A stretch of DNA of 64,000 bases from Lithospermum erythrorhizon (GCA_019722365.1 JADFUC010001610.1:1-64000), one strand, 5' to 3'. Positions 50,640-62,283 are shown, counted from the first letter of the stretch. Numbers and translations are program-made. Notes: generated by a model from the sequence alone, not told the origin.

Positions 50640-53600
50640 ACGTGATTGCATATTTTGATAACTAAATTTGTTTAAAATATTAATTTGATTAAAAAGATTT
50701 ATTGGCAACCATATTTATGTTTGGCTTGAGAATTTTTAAGGTTATTAAATTTCATTTATATGTCCACTCTTACATAGTTGGAGAAAATTTTAATATTTTT
50801 ATAATGAAAGGTACGACTTAATTGATCACAACTAAAGAAAGTTGTACATTGTAGCAATAATATTTAAAAATTAGAATAAAATATGAGTTGTCAAATCAAC
50901 ACTCTTAGGAACTACTATACTTTAAGTGATACAACAAAATTAGAGGCAATTTAATACTTTTTTATAGTGAAATGTATGACTGTGTATGTATAGAAAATAA
51001 AAAGAAAATAATAAGTAAAAATATAATAATATATTAGTTTATTTTCTTATGAGTATATTTTCTTTAATTCAATAATATAAAAATATCAATAAAGATGTCA
51101 TGAAAGTTTTATGTTAAAGTATTTAATGAAAATTAAACTCACATTAAGTTTGGCTATAAATGAAAGTCTAGGTTATTTTAGTATTTAAAATTAAAAAATC
51201 ATTCATAACTTTAATTAGGACTATTACATTCTTTGACAAAAACAATTCTCAAATATTTTTATTTTTGATAGATTAGATTTACTTTATTTGAGATCTGATA
51301 CACTCTTAAGCTTAAACGCTCTTGAACCACAATCTACAAGACAATTGAGAAGAATCTTGGTAAGTGCTTATATCTTTCCTCAGAGTACGATTTACTTGAT
51401 CATAGGTAAAAGAGCATTTATTAAAACGATTAATATTACTAATATATCCTAAAAAGGTACTTTATCAAAAATATTTTAATTAATCACTTGAAAACAAAAG
51501 TACTTTATTAAGGGATAGAAGTGGAAAGATCCGAATGAAAGTTGCGTTAAATTCTATATGATCAATTAAAGAAATAGAGACACAGCTACGTGATCAAATG
51601 AAATTGAGACGGACGAGAGATATTATTCTTTCAATATATTATATTTTACATGGTACAAATCAATTTCAATTATTTTTACTTTGATAGATTGAGTTTGTTT
51701 CTTTTAGGATGGAATAAACAGTTAAGCTTCCACATTGTTGTACACAATTTTAATATAATTGATAAGAATCTTGATAAGTACTTACATTTATCTTCTTTAA
51801 TATATTCAATTATTGTTTTTATATTTTACATAAATCTTGCATGAATTGGAGCTTATGCGTGCTAATGAATATATATTAGTTTTATGATTTTGAAAAAAAG
51901 GGTATTATGTATTAATGATTGTTTTATTTTATTAGATTATATTTTTTTTAAGGTGAAATCGGTTCTAAACTTTTTTTCCTCTTATGATGATTCTCAAACA
52001 ATTAGTAAGAATCTTCGTACGTATATTTTTCATTTTCAAATTTACCAATTATATTATATGTATTTTATTTATATTTTATGCAATTCGCCTTATGCTAACT
52101 AATGTATGATTAATATTATTATCATATCATATATGTTTTAAAATTAAAAAACTATTGAAATGGTCTCTGATGATTATTGCTTTTAGCACGATGGCTTTGT
52201 TTGCTTCAAAAAAGCGTTCTTTATAGAATAAAATTAAAGTACATGAATAAATGAAAAGACCCACTAAACAACTAGAATAAAACTTGACAAATTAAATAAC
52301 TTAGCGTCTTAGAATCGAAAATTCTTTAAAATCTTTCATCTAATCCATCTAAGCTACAAAATGGACAAAATTGACTCTTAATCATAACTCTTGACATTCT
52401 TTCACCATCTATTCATATAATCTACTTTAAGGATCATTGTCATGAATTAAAAACCAACTATTTATATTGATAATAATAATAATAATAACAATAATCATAG
52501 GTAAAATATGTGTTTCTTTCATTTTTGTTTTGATCATATTTATCATTTCTAATAGAATTAATTATTTATATTTTATTACTATTTTATTATGATTATTATA
52601 TTAAAAGTTATTAATTCAAAGCACAACCATCATTGTATTAAATTATTATAATGAATTAATTACATAAATAAATGGATAGAAATTTGTATTAAAACTCCAT
52701 ATTATAAAACAAATGGATAAACCAAATTGTATTTTTTAAAAGTTATTAAATCTACGTTACACTTTTGAACCGTCGTTCTCAAACTATAGACCAAGAAGGA
52801 AACGCTCATATGCAAACAGAAGGTAAATTCATCATATGAAACCAAAACATAAAAAATAATATGCTTGCATGAAGTTTTTGAAGCTTGAACGACTACAAAT
52901 TTTTTGAAATTACATAGAGGTAAAAATAACCCATTTCACTAAATTTTCTTTATACGTCTAATAAGTATGCTAACTTTTCTTATTATGAAGTAATGATGTA
53001 GTGAAAAATGATAGTCATAGCTTTAAATATGAAGCTTATTCTAATTATTTTGACTCTTTATATTATTGTACCAAAGAAATAACTAAGTTACGTTGAAAAT
53101 ATGCTTAAGTTTAGTTGACTCGTTTATCTATCTTATAATACTTATATTTGCGATAAAGATGAGCGAGATGTCGATACTAAATATTATTTGAGTAAACTAA
53201 ATGTCGTTATCAAAAGAAACAGATGCTTGAATATTAGATGTTGAATATGTAATATAAATACGGGTTCTTTGCGTATCTGCAATTGTTGTTACTTGTTAAA
53301 ATACTAATAATATAGAAACGTCTATTTTGATTTATTTTCATCATATTAAGAATTATGATTATCCGACATATAAATATTGAAAAATCACATTAAATTATCA
53401 CTTAATTTTTTATAAATTTCTTAATTAACTTACATTAAGATGATAGTCTTACATGATTGATAAATAATTATTGTTTAAATCGTATGTGTTCAAGTGCACA
53501 TATGAATTACTAGTATAATCAAATGACACTGCAGATATTGTACTTCTTGTTGAATTCATAAGTTAGAATTAGTGATTGTATTATATTTTTTTGAGACATG

Positions 53601-53940
53601 ACCCTCCTGTTTCATACTGACACCCTAAAGAGATAAATATATTGAATCTATTTAAAATAGTATGTGTTTGAATCTATAGATATCATAACAATTTTACCAA
53701 ATAGGAATTACAATATGCACCAACCTTGAATTGCATTGTATATACAAGTTCATAATAACAAATGTAAATTGAACATACAGTGAGAATTTCAATATGATTG
53801 TGATGGTGGTTTTTAGTGTGATTTATAGTCCACTCTTACCTGTCTGAAAAGGAAGCTATCTAGATATGAAAAATATGAATCTGAACCCAAGGCTATCTAG
53901 AGGAGGTAGAACAAGAAGCCAGAAAAAAGACTGTCAGCAT
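50640..53940. other. AT-rich inner part of the right arm
   Basis: No gene seen. It mirrors 43660-47055, including the ATA/AAT microsatellite at about 52467-52492. Confidence 0.6.
51368..51622. mobile_element. Stowaway-like MITE in right arm
   Basis: Ends read TACGATTTACTTGATCAT on the left (decayed CTCCCTCCGTCCC-type terminus) and GAGACGGACGAGAG on the right. It corresponds to the left-arm MITE at about 46022-46275. Confidence 0.5.
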
Positions 53941-53976
53941 CCACATGGAAGATGAGATGGAAAGACGGTTTTATAA
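53938..53976 (+). promoter_or_regulatory. Degraded USE and TATA of right-arm U3
   Basis: CATCCACATGG (53938-53948) is a damaged form of the USE RTCCCACATCG. TTATAA (53971-53976) is intact, 23-28 bp before the RNA start. The damage contrasts with the better USE of the left-arm copy. Confidence 0.6.
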
Positions 53977-53998
53977 GGTGTTTCATCATTTCATGGTC

Positions 53999-54212
53999 AC
54001 GACCTTGCTTGAACAGGATCTGTTCTATAGGCTCGTACCTCTGTATCCTTAGTTCTAAGGAGACAAGAAACCAAGTCTGGTGGATGAATTTACGACCATG
54101 GGACTAGAGCGTGATTAGTAGCACTTGGGGTCTGGTTCAGACCTCTTTGCAGCAGATGATTGTTCTTGGAACCCCTGTGGAACTGAGATGGTCTGTGGTT
54201 GTCTGACAGATT
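53999..54212 (+). ncRNA. U3 snoRNA copy (right arm)
   Basis: Begins ACGACCTTGCTTGAACAGG and keeps the full box A/hinge segment GGATCTGTTCTATAGGCTCG, box C' (GAGCGTGA), box C (GCAGATGATTGTTCTTGG) and box D (GTCTGA near 54201). Length of about 214 nt suits plant U3. A T5 run at 54225-54229 can terminate Pol III. The RNA looks nearly intact, but its upstream element is damaged, so expression is doubtful. It is the mirror copy of 43369-43585. Confidence 0.87.
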
Positions 54213-54540
54213 AAGCTCTACTTATTTTTGCCGATTTAGTGTGTTTGCAGAAACTTGAGGTCTCATAGAGGAATGAATTTTGTTTAGGAACTAGACTATA
54301 CACCTCATCGACAAGGCTTCAACGTACCCCATATTGTTTTTAAGACAGGCATATGTTAGTATATTATGGTAGCAATTGAATCTAGAGTTAGAGAGATCCA
54401 AGTATGAATGGAATAAGAGGGGTACTATATATGGAATCTTTTGATCTGATTAATATATCAAGTGGTAAATTTTACAATAGTATCTACAATCATCTATTGA
54501 CTATGATAGGGATCAATATACATTGTCCATGTCTATTTCT

Positions 54541-54941
54541 TGGTTACGTAAGGAAATTGAACATTGACTTTGAGCAACAGTAGAGATCAAAGCTTTGTGA
54601 ACATCTCCAGCTACACCTCGTTTGATCACCGAGATTATGTAATTCAATACTTGTCCATCAACGGTAAAACAATAGGGGTGCCATTAGGTGGCGAACGCTT
54701 CTTCTGCCATCAATAGTATAGAAATGTTTCATTGTTAAAGCAAAATAGAAATTTCAAGCGATGTTTATCATGGAATATGAACTACAAAATGACCGTTGCA
54801 CGCCTTTGATGCCGATGGGAGGATGTTGTAGTTGTACACTTATCTCCATTATATTTTCTCTTCGAAATGTAATTTGTTTCTTGTGAGTGGTGAATTTTTG
54901 CCACATTTCTTCTTATCTTAAATAGGATATTGCTAAATCAT
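54541..54941 (-). pseudogene. SAUR pseudogene (right arm)
   Basis: Minus-strand mirror of the left-arm SAUR. The N-terminal Lys-rich stretch is almost erased (a stop two codons after the ATG at 54941). Recognisable pieces follow: KNSPLTRNKLHFEE-like DNA (about 54890-54850), the core around 54790-54770, and the C-terminal region to about 54541. It is more degraded than the left copy. Confidence 0.7.
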
Positions 54942-55088
54942 TTTTCTGCAGTTATGTGAATTGGCTAAGATTGTATTGAATCTTGAGATAGTAAACAAAG
55001 AAAGATGTTGTGGATGTTAGCAGAGGCAGCAAGCGTTAAGAAGGTGAAATATATATATTCTCAAGATTTGGGACATTTCATTTAGTGA

Positions 55089-55570
55089 TGTTTTTCGCTT
55101 GAAGTGTATGATCGAATGGAATTAGAAGATTCCTATCAAGACTAAGGCTTATAGTTTGAGTAAGTTGGGCAATATTTGTTGATCTGAATTGTTCTTGCTT
55201 GGTTAGGATCACATTCACAGTAGGATTAGAAACAGTTGTATCATAAATGAGGTTCACCGAAATCGTATCAAGCAGCTAAATGCGAAATTGATAGATTACT
55301 AGAGTTAGTTTATTGTTTTGAGTTGATTGATTGTATTGATTCAAGTTTAATAAACTATTCTAAGAGGGGAAGGTGATTCTGAACGCAATAAACCATTGAT
55401 CTTGCATTGCTTTCCGATTGTCGAATTAATCAATTAGGGTTAAATCGCCAGTTACCGTTATATTTGAAATTTAGAATTAGGGTTCTTAGACATCAAATTG
55501 GGGATTTTCGGTTAAAGCGGAATAATTGAAATACGCTAATTAGGAATTGTTCTAGGACCTTAAAATAGCA
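55089..55570 (+). repeat. 5' LTR of copia copy 2
   Basis: Starts TGTTTTTCGCTTG and ends ...TAAAATAGCA before the primer-binding site. Shares long blocks such as AGTTTATTGTTTTGAGTTGA with the 3' LTR. Confidence 0.85.
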
Positions 55571-58500
55571 ATTAGTATCGAAGCTGAATTGAACGACATA
55601 ATGAGGAGGCTCGGACAAACTTGATGATGGTCATCTTTGACGACTGACAACTTCTCGCATCACGGAAAACCAAAGGAATGCTTGATAGGTTATATGTTAA
55701 GAAACTTGCTAGACTATTGAAGAAGTTAGGAATTAGAGCCACCTAATAGGTCATATTTGAATAGGTGGTGGATGAAAGATGCAGGTTATATAAAGGATTA
55801 TATAGATATAGGTGTGATCCATAAATGTTGATAGTGTTCTTCACGCATGGATCTTTGGAGGAGGAAGTTCTGAGGCTTGTGTAGAGAGGGCTTGATGCTC
55901 ATGAGGTGAGGCTTGATTAGGCAATTAGGCAAATTGAGATATACTCTGGATGGAAGCCTCTCGGCATCTAAACCAGTAGAACACATATTTACTACAATGA
56001 GCTCCATGATTGGCTTGATGATGAGGTGCGAGGCATTGTGGATTCTAGGTTCTTGCTGCGATTCATGGGAAACTCTGCATTGTGCTTAGTTCTTACACTT
56101 TTGATGGAACTTTGTCTAAGGAGCAAGTTGCTAATTCCAAATAAGATGAAGAGCTAAGAGAGATAAATAAAATGGGGCACAGCGTTGTGTCGAACAACGG
56201 TGAAACTCATGTATGAAGGAAAAGAAGTTTAGCGAAAAAGACTAAACAATTTAAACCTAATTTAGGGTGTTGGCTTGAACAAGAAAAGAGGAACACATCA
56301 TTCTTGCCAATAAGAAGATGCTGAAATAGAGTCTTACTCTATTCAAAGAAAAGATCAAAATTTGAAGGAAAGGTCAGAGAAAGGCTGAAAACAATGTTGC
56401 GGTGGCAGATCGGCGAAATGATCTCGTTGTAATTCTTTGGAGAGTGGATGTATGCTATCTTCTTTGAAGAGAAAGAAGATTGGATTAGCCTTGAATACGA
56501 GGAGCTTCACTGGTGACTCCAAATAAGGACTTCTTTCACACTTATGAAGAAGGAAATTTTGGAATTGCAAAGATGGGAAATCTTGGCACCTCGGCCGTGA
56601 GGCAATTGGAAGTGTGTTTGTAAGCCCATGAAAGTTGATTGAATTGAAGGATGTCGGACACATTCTGACTTAGAGAGGATGATCTATCGAACCAAGCTAG
56701 ATGATAGGATATCATAATCTGGTGGACAATGGAATTCTGAAGGTCAATAACTTGGAGTTCTTGAAGGAATCAGGATAAGTGCTGTGTACAAAGCTAAACT
56801 CAAAGTACAAAAAGTGTGAAATTAATGCGGTAGAAGGCTGATGTAGATGTTGGCACAACGGGTTAGGCTATATGAGTGCTAAAGGACTTGGTATTCTCTC
56901 CTGAAATAAGTCGCTCACATCTTCCGTGGCTGAGTGGAAGGTTTAAAAGCTCCCATTTGCTTGATGGGAAAACAACGGGATCAAATTCGTAGCTACAAGG
57001 AAGATTAGAGCTTATACTCGGATGTATGTGGGCTATGAAAGTGAAGATAATGGGAGGTAACTCTTATTTTGTCACTTATATTGATGATCACTCTAGGAAG
57101 GTTTGGATCTTTGCATTAAAAACAAAGATCAAGTAATGAGAAACTTTTAAGTACTTCTGAATTAGTTGAAGAGAGAAAGCGCTTAAAGTACTTAAATGCA
57201 TTAGGACAGACAATGGTGGTGAGTACATTGGAGAATTTGATAAATACTGTAAGTCTAAAGGAATTAGACATAAGCAATCTGTCCCTAAAACACCTCGGCC
57301 TGTTGGTGTGGTGAGAGAGAATGAATAAGAATTGTAGAAGATTAGATGTATGTTATCATATGCTAGTCTTCCAAGACCATGCAGTGAAGCTTTAGTAGCG
57401 GCCGATTCGGATTATAAACTTATCACCTACTACAACACTCAATGGAAGCACTCTGAAGACATGGTACGGAAAGGATCTCTCTTCCCTAAACTGCCAAGAC
57501 TTTTAATTTGTAGCGTATCTGCGTCATCACAAAGATGAAGAACAAAACTTGATTTGAGTCAAAGGTGTGTTCTGAGTTTTGGAGATGAGAAGTTTAGTTA
57601 TAAGTTGTATGATCTAGGCAAAAGGTACGTTAGAAGTAGAGAATGTGATGTTCCAAGAAGATCAAGCTGTGAAGGATACAGACAAACTTGAAAAGCTAGG
57701 CATTTCTGCAGTGATCTGTTGATTAGCAAGATGACATTGAAAGAAATTGATGTAGTATCAAAGGAAATCCATTACTGGGCCTATGATCAATAATGAAACA
57801 ATGATCACCTTCTTGACATTGATCAGCACGAAGAAAATGGAGAGAGATTGAAACGATACTGACTAACTGCGAAATTAATTGAAACACGGATTGAAGATCA
57901 AAACCTCCGGTTGGAGATCTTCTAGAGTGAGAGCAGTTCAATTATTATCCCAATGAATATAATATTTACTTTCGGATAGGGGGAGAACATTTCTACTATC
58001 AAGCTATTGATAGTCTTTGAAAGGAAAATGGATGGCGGTATGGAAGAAGAGATGAACTCTGAACAAGAACCATACATTTACAGTGAAGAAACAAGATAAC
58101 TTGAAATGCTTGAAGAGCAGAGATGGGTCTAGGCGAAAGATTGATCCAAGTACAAAAGATACCTGAATCACAAGCTAGGCTGGTTGTGAAGGAATTTGCA
58201 CAAAGGCAATGAATAGACTTTGAGGAGATATTCTCTCCAGTAGTCAAGACGACTTCAATCAGACTAGTACTTGGATTGGGCTGCTTTGCGTATGACCATT
58301 GAGCAGATGGATGTTTCCTCATGTTGTCTTCAAGACCATATACCTTGACACGAGGGTTTTGAAGTGGAAGGCAAAGAAACGCTTGTTTGTAAGCTGAGAA
58401 AAGCTTGTATGGACAAAGCAGCACTAAAGCTGATGGTACACAAGTTTGAGTCTTTATGGGCTGATAGTTCAAGAAAATACTTATTGATCCTTTGTGTGTT

Positions 58501-59535
58501 CACTAGAGACTCAGCAGCCAATGGCTGCTTATCATCTCTTGCTATATGTAGATGACATGCTTATCATAGGGAAGGATCGATCACAAATTGCTTTAACTTT
58601 AAGAAGAGACTTCAACAAAGTTTTGATGAAAGACTTAGGAGTACAAATCATATACTTGGGAGTTGAGATCATCGGGGATAGAAAGCAAGGGAAAATCTAG
58701 TTTGTCTCGAAAAGTACATCTCTGAGTAGAGGTTCAATATGGACAATGCAAAATCGGTAAGTTGTCGATTTGGAGCTTGCTGTGAATGAGTTCTAAAAAG
58801 AGTCAGAAGGCGAAGATGACATCAGTACATGAGAGAAGGTTTTCATACACCTCTGCGGTAGGAAGCTTGATGTGTACAATGAGCGTACCGAGGCCGATGG
58901 TTAGTTTAGCAGATTTTTACGCTAATCCAGGCAAGGAGCATTGGGAGTGTGTGAAGTGGATCTTGAGATACTTGAAGGCTGACTTGAGCATTTGTTTGGA
59001 ACAGTGAACCGTCTACGATTTAACTGCGGTCGAGGCGCTAGCTGATGGCGTTGATTCTTTAAGTACACATCGGGATACTTAATGGTGTTTCTTTGGAGGT
59101 GGCAATTTCACGGCAAGCAAGTTGCGGTGCGTTACTATGTCTACGCGGAGGCGGGAATACATTGCTATTGCGGAGTGTGGAAAAAGAGTTGCTATGGTGA
59201 AGGAGCCATTCAGGGAATTGAGAATCCAAGCAGACAGTTCACCATCTTGTGCGACTCTCAAAGTGCGATATACTTGAGTAAAATTCTACTCTACTCCGAG
59301 ATCCAAACACGATTAAGGTCGAGTACCATTGGATTCGGAGAGATGTTGAGTCAAAGCGATTGGCTATCGACAAAATACACACCTCTGAGAATGGTTCTGA
59401 TATGCTCACGAAGGTCTTTGAACAAGGTAAAAGCACACTTCTTCTTTGTGACAAGGTGATGCCGATTGACACGGAACAACAACATTAAAAAGCAATCTTA
59501 ATGTGCTCCTTCTTCATATGCTAAGAAGGGGAGGG

Positions 59536-60042
59536 TGTTAGAGTTGCGGCGATGAAGAACCGCGAGCTGTCATCACGTGAAGTGTATGATCGAGAATGGA
59601 ATTCGAAGAATTCTATCAAGACTAGGAAACATAGTTTGAGTAGGATTTGGACGTATTTGTTAGATAAATTGTTGCTTGGCATTAGGATCTGATATAGTAA
59701 GTTAGAAACAGTTTGTATCACATAAATAGGGTTGCAATCATTAATCAAACACTCATCTAGTGATGGTTAGATTACTAGAGTTAGTTTATTGTTTTTGAGT
59801 TGATTGATTGTATTGATTCAAGTTTAATAAACTATTCTAAGAGAAGGTGATTCTGAACCTCAAGCATAAACCGTTGATCTTTGCATTGCTTTCGATTGTC
59901 AGGTAATCAATTAGGGTTAAATCGTAGTTACCCAGTTATATTTGAAATTGGGAATTAGATTCTTGAACATATAATTGCGGATTTTAAGATTAAGCTTGAA
60001 CCAGGTGAAATCTGTTATTAATTACAGGACCTTAAAAATAAC
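59536..60042 (+). repeat. 3' LTR of copia copy 2
   Basis: Starts TGTTAGAGTTGCGG right after the polypurine tract and ends ...CCTTAAAAATAACG. It forms the outer end of the right palindrome arm. The bases beyond (AGAGG) do not match those before the 5' LTR (AGTGA). Confidence 0.85.
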
Positions 60043-60725
60043 GAGAGGTCATTAGTGCAACTCCATGTGGATGCATTAAACTGAAAAGAAATGTTGTGCA
60101 GTGGCTTTGTGTGATCCACATCTATAGACTGTTGTCAATTATGGAGGTTTCTCTGTCAATTTGGTAGCCAACAGGTTGGGTTAACCAGCTTGATTGAAAG
60201 CAATGAAATTGTAGAGATCCACCAAGAACAAAGGTGATAAAAAATAGCAATGATCAGACAACTTGGGGCAAGATCATGTGAATTATGTAATAATTTCTTA
60301 GAGCATGTAAAGAGACTAGGAAATTATATGTACAGTATGAAGTACAAACCATCAAACGAGGTATTCGACAGAAGCGTTTTCATGTTCATTTCCCCACCAA
60401 TCTTTGAATATAAGCAATGATAAGATATTCACATGGTCTTGCTCCCTTTGGTTTAAATTCAGCAATAGTTAGTGCTATGTTTACTGATCACCTTCTCCTC
60501 TTGTGGTTCTTGGAGCTTTCGTCGCAGTCGTTATCTTGAAGCTGGTGTAGTCATACTGATAGGTGAACAAATTGGTAGAGGAACCTCCAAAACAAAAGAT
60601 GTTTGAGTTGACAAAACAAGGACATCTCAAGGGTCAGCAATCCACATGGTGTTGCTCTATTTAACCCCCATTATAGACAAAGCCTCATTGAATGAAGTGT
60701 CCCAAACCATTGCATTTACTAGTAA

Positions 60726-60733
60726 TATATAAA
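60726..60733 (+). promoter_or_regulatory. TATA box of the third SAUR copy
   Basis: TATATAAA lies 115 bp upstream of the SAUR ATG at 60848, followed by an A/C-rich leader. The promoter core looks preserved although the coding region is broken. Confidence 0.45.
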
Positions 60734-60847
60734 CACACACCCCTCAAGCTTCATTTCATCAACATCCAAGTAAACTTCCATTTTCAAATCAACTCAAGAT
60801 CTAGAAACTGAATATCATTTGCTTATCCAACCCGAATAGCGCGAAAA

Positions 60848-61268
60848 ATGTTAAGCGCCAAGAAACTCGTCAAGATGGCCAAGAAATGGCAAAAATTTGC
60901 AGCAACTCGAAGAAAAAGAATCTTGTTTAGCAAAATCGTAGATAATACGAATGCAGATCGGTTTGATTCGAGTGCTCCTACTACATCAAGCTCAACAAAG
61001 GCAGACAGCAGGAGTTTTTACAGTGTATTCTTCAGACCAGCAACGCTTTAAAGATCCCATAAATTATCTCACTAATGAAATCTTCAGGAGCTCTTACAAA
61101 TGTCAGACTATCAAGTGAGGGGCTACTGATGTTACCGGTTGATGCAAAACTTTTAAAGTATATAATTGCACGATCCAACGAGGTTTAGCTGAAGACGCTC
61201 AAAAAAGTTTGCTCAAGTCTGTTGCTAACACTCGGTGCTCTTTAAGTCGTCTGTGCACCAAGAATTAA
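60848..61268 (+). pseudogene. SAUR gene with frameshifts (third copy)
   Basis: The span is 421 bp, close to a typical SAUR of about 140 codons. It starts MLSAKKLVKMAKKWQKFAA, a canonical SAUR N-terminus, and runs through a Ser/Thr-rich linker to about codon 55. The core then continues in another frame (FTVYSSDQQRF, then INYLTNEIF). The ELLQMSDY and MLPVDAKLLKYII blocks lie in further frames, and the end reads SRLCTKN before TAA at 61266-61268. At least three indels separate the blocks. It is the best preserved SAUR of the window; either a young pseudogene or affected by sequence errors. Confidence 0.8.
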
Positions 61269-61782
61269 GAGTGCCAATTACTTGTATACTGAGTCACATA
61301 TACAACTAATCTTTTGTGATTTTTACTTCTTGGCGATACATATATTAGACTTATTTATACTGAGACTTGAGTACTTGACCTCCTTTTCCATCTCTAAGAG
61401 TACAAACAATCAATAACTATATAAAAAGAATTGAACATATCAGAAGTTGAGTACTAAGGATCCAAAAAGTTGTTCTGCAGAGGAACATATAACCCATACA
61501 TATCATAACAATTTTATTAAACAAGACTTGCAATGAATAACCAAGAAAACTACATTATCTAGTTCTAAGTTACTCAAAAATCAGTAACATGGACAATATA
61601 GTGATGTTATTTTTATTATAATCTTAGGGGTGCTAGATAATGCTATGCTATGCAGTGAGGTAGAGTTTAACATTTTGACTGAAATAATTAGAAGGTTTGA
61701 GTCAAAACTGATGATGTTCATCGAACATATAAGTTTGTAATAACAAAAATATACATTGTATAAATAAAGTGAGAAATTAAAA

Positions 61783-61826
61783 GTCCCACATGGGAAGACT
61801 AGATATTTGAAGACTTGTTTTTATAA
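61783..61826 (+). promoter_or_regulatory. USE and TATA of the third U3 gene
   Basis: GTCCCACATGG (61783-61793) matches the plant USE RTCCCACATCG with one mismatch. TTTATAAC starts at 61819-61820, about 26 bp downstream and 27 bp before the RNA start. This spacing is the Pol III class in plants; Pol II snRNA genes have about 10 bp more. Confidence 0.8.
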
Positions 61827-61847
61827 CATGTTTGAGCAAAGATGGTC

Positions 61848-62063
61848 ACGACCTTACTTGAACAGGATCTGTTCTATAGGCTCGTACCTCTGTATCCTTG
61901 AGTTCTAAGGAGACAAGAAACTAAGTCTGGTGGATGAATTACGATCATGGGACTAGAGCGTGATTAGTAGCACTTGGGGTCTGGTTCTGACCTCTTTGCA
62001 GCAGATGATCGTTCTTGGAACCCTTGTGGAACTGAGATGGTCTCATGGTTGTCTGACAGACCA
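61848..62063 (+). ncRNA. U3 snoRNA gene, near canonical
   Basis: Starts ACGACCTTACTTGAACAGG, the plant U3 5' end, then GGATCTGTTCTATAGGCTCG (61865-61884), the box A/hinge region that pairs with pre-rRNA. Box C' GAGCGTGA, box C GCAGATGATCGTTCTTGG (from 62001) and box D GTCTGA (62051-62056) follow, ending GTCTGACAGACCA. Length of about 216 nt is normal. U3 acts in the nucleolus in the SSU processome for 18S rRNA maturation. With an intact promoter and terminator this is the copy most likely to be expressed. It lies on the same strand as the SAUR 600 bp upstream, unlike the arm copies, where SAUR and U3 converge. Confidence 0.93.
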
Positions 62064-62076
62064 AACAAAACATATC

Positions 62077-62082
62077 TTTTTT
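62077..62082 (+). terminator. Pol III T-run terminator of U3
   Basis: TTTTTT, 14 nt after the U3 3' end. Confidence 0.75.
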
Positions 62083-62172
62083 GCTCTACTGTCAGTATTT
62101 GCAGAACTTGCAGTCTCATAGAGGGAAATGAATTTTATTAAAAGTCGTAGAAATGCAGATTCATGGAAGACA

Positions 62173-62283
62173 ACCATGGACTAGAGCGTGATTAGTAGCA
62201 CTGGGGGTCTGGTTCTCATGGCAGCAGATGATCGCTCTTGGAACCCTTGTGAACTGAGATGAACTTGTTGTCTGACAGACCAA
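62173..62283 (+). ncRNA. 3' half copy of U3 snoRNA (pseudogene)
   Basis: Starts inside U3 at ATGGACTAGAGCGTGA and runs through a deleted middle to box C, GCAGATGATCGCTCTTGG, and box D, GTCTGACAGACC. A T5 run follows. The 100 bp after it repeats the 100 bp after the complete gene (GCAGTCTCATA, GTAGAAATGCAGATTC), so it arose by tandem duplication of U3 plus 3' flank, without promoter or 5' domain. Confidence 0.85.

Larger units (their letters stand above)
50583..60042. repeat. Right arm of the 22.6-kb imperfect palindrome
   Basis: Reverse complement of 37401-47055 in the same order mirrored: AT-rich DNA, MITE, microsatellite, U3 (+), SAUR relic (-), copia element (+). Similarity ends at the outer LTR; DNA past 60042 shows no match to DNA left of 37401. 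Confidence 0.9.
55089..60042 (+). mobile_element. Degenerate Ty1/copia element (copy 2)
   Basis: Plus-strand counterpart of copy 1. LTRs lie at 55089-55570 and 59536-60042. The primer-binding site relic ATTAGTATCGAAGCT is at about 55571. Domains in order: gag debris (55.6-56.8 kb), GAG-pre-integrase WHNGLGYMSAKGLGIL (56852), integrase GGNSYFVTYIDDHSRKVW (about 57053) and TDNGGEY (about 57205), and RT with LLYVDDMLIIGKD (YVDD at 58545-58556). A GSLMCTMSVPRPM block (about 58862), NPGKEHWECVKWILRYL (about 58927) and RNase H ILCDSQSAIYLSK (about 59245) follow. The polypurine tract AAGAAGGGGAGGG (59523-59535) precedes the 3' LTR. It is peppered with stops and frameshifts and is inactive. Confidence 0.9.

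Noticed and set aside
53999..54212. Conserved block first considered as a protein exon or microRNA precursor
   Set aside because: The block begins with the plant U3 5' end, carries box C', C and D, and has a USE/TATA promoter, so U3 explains it fully.
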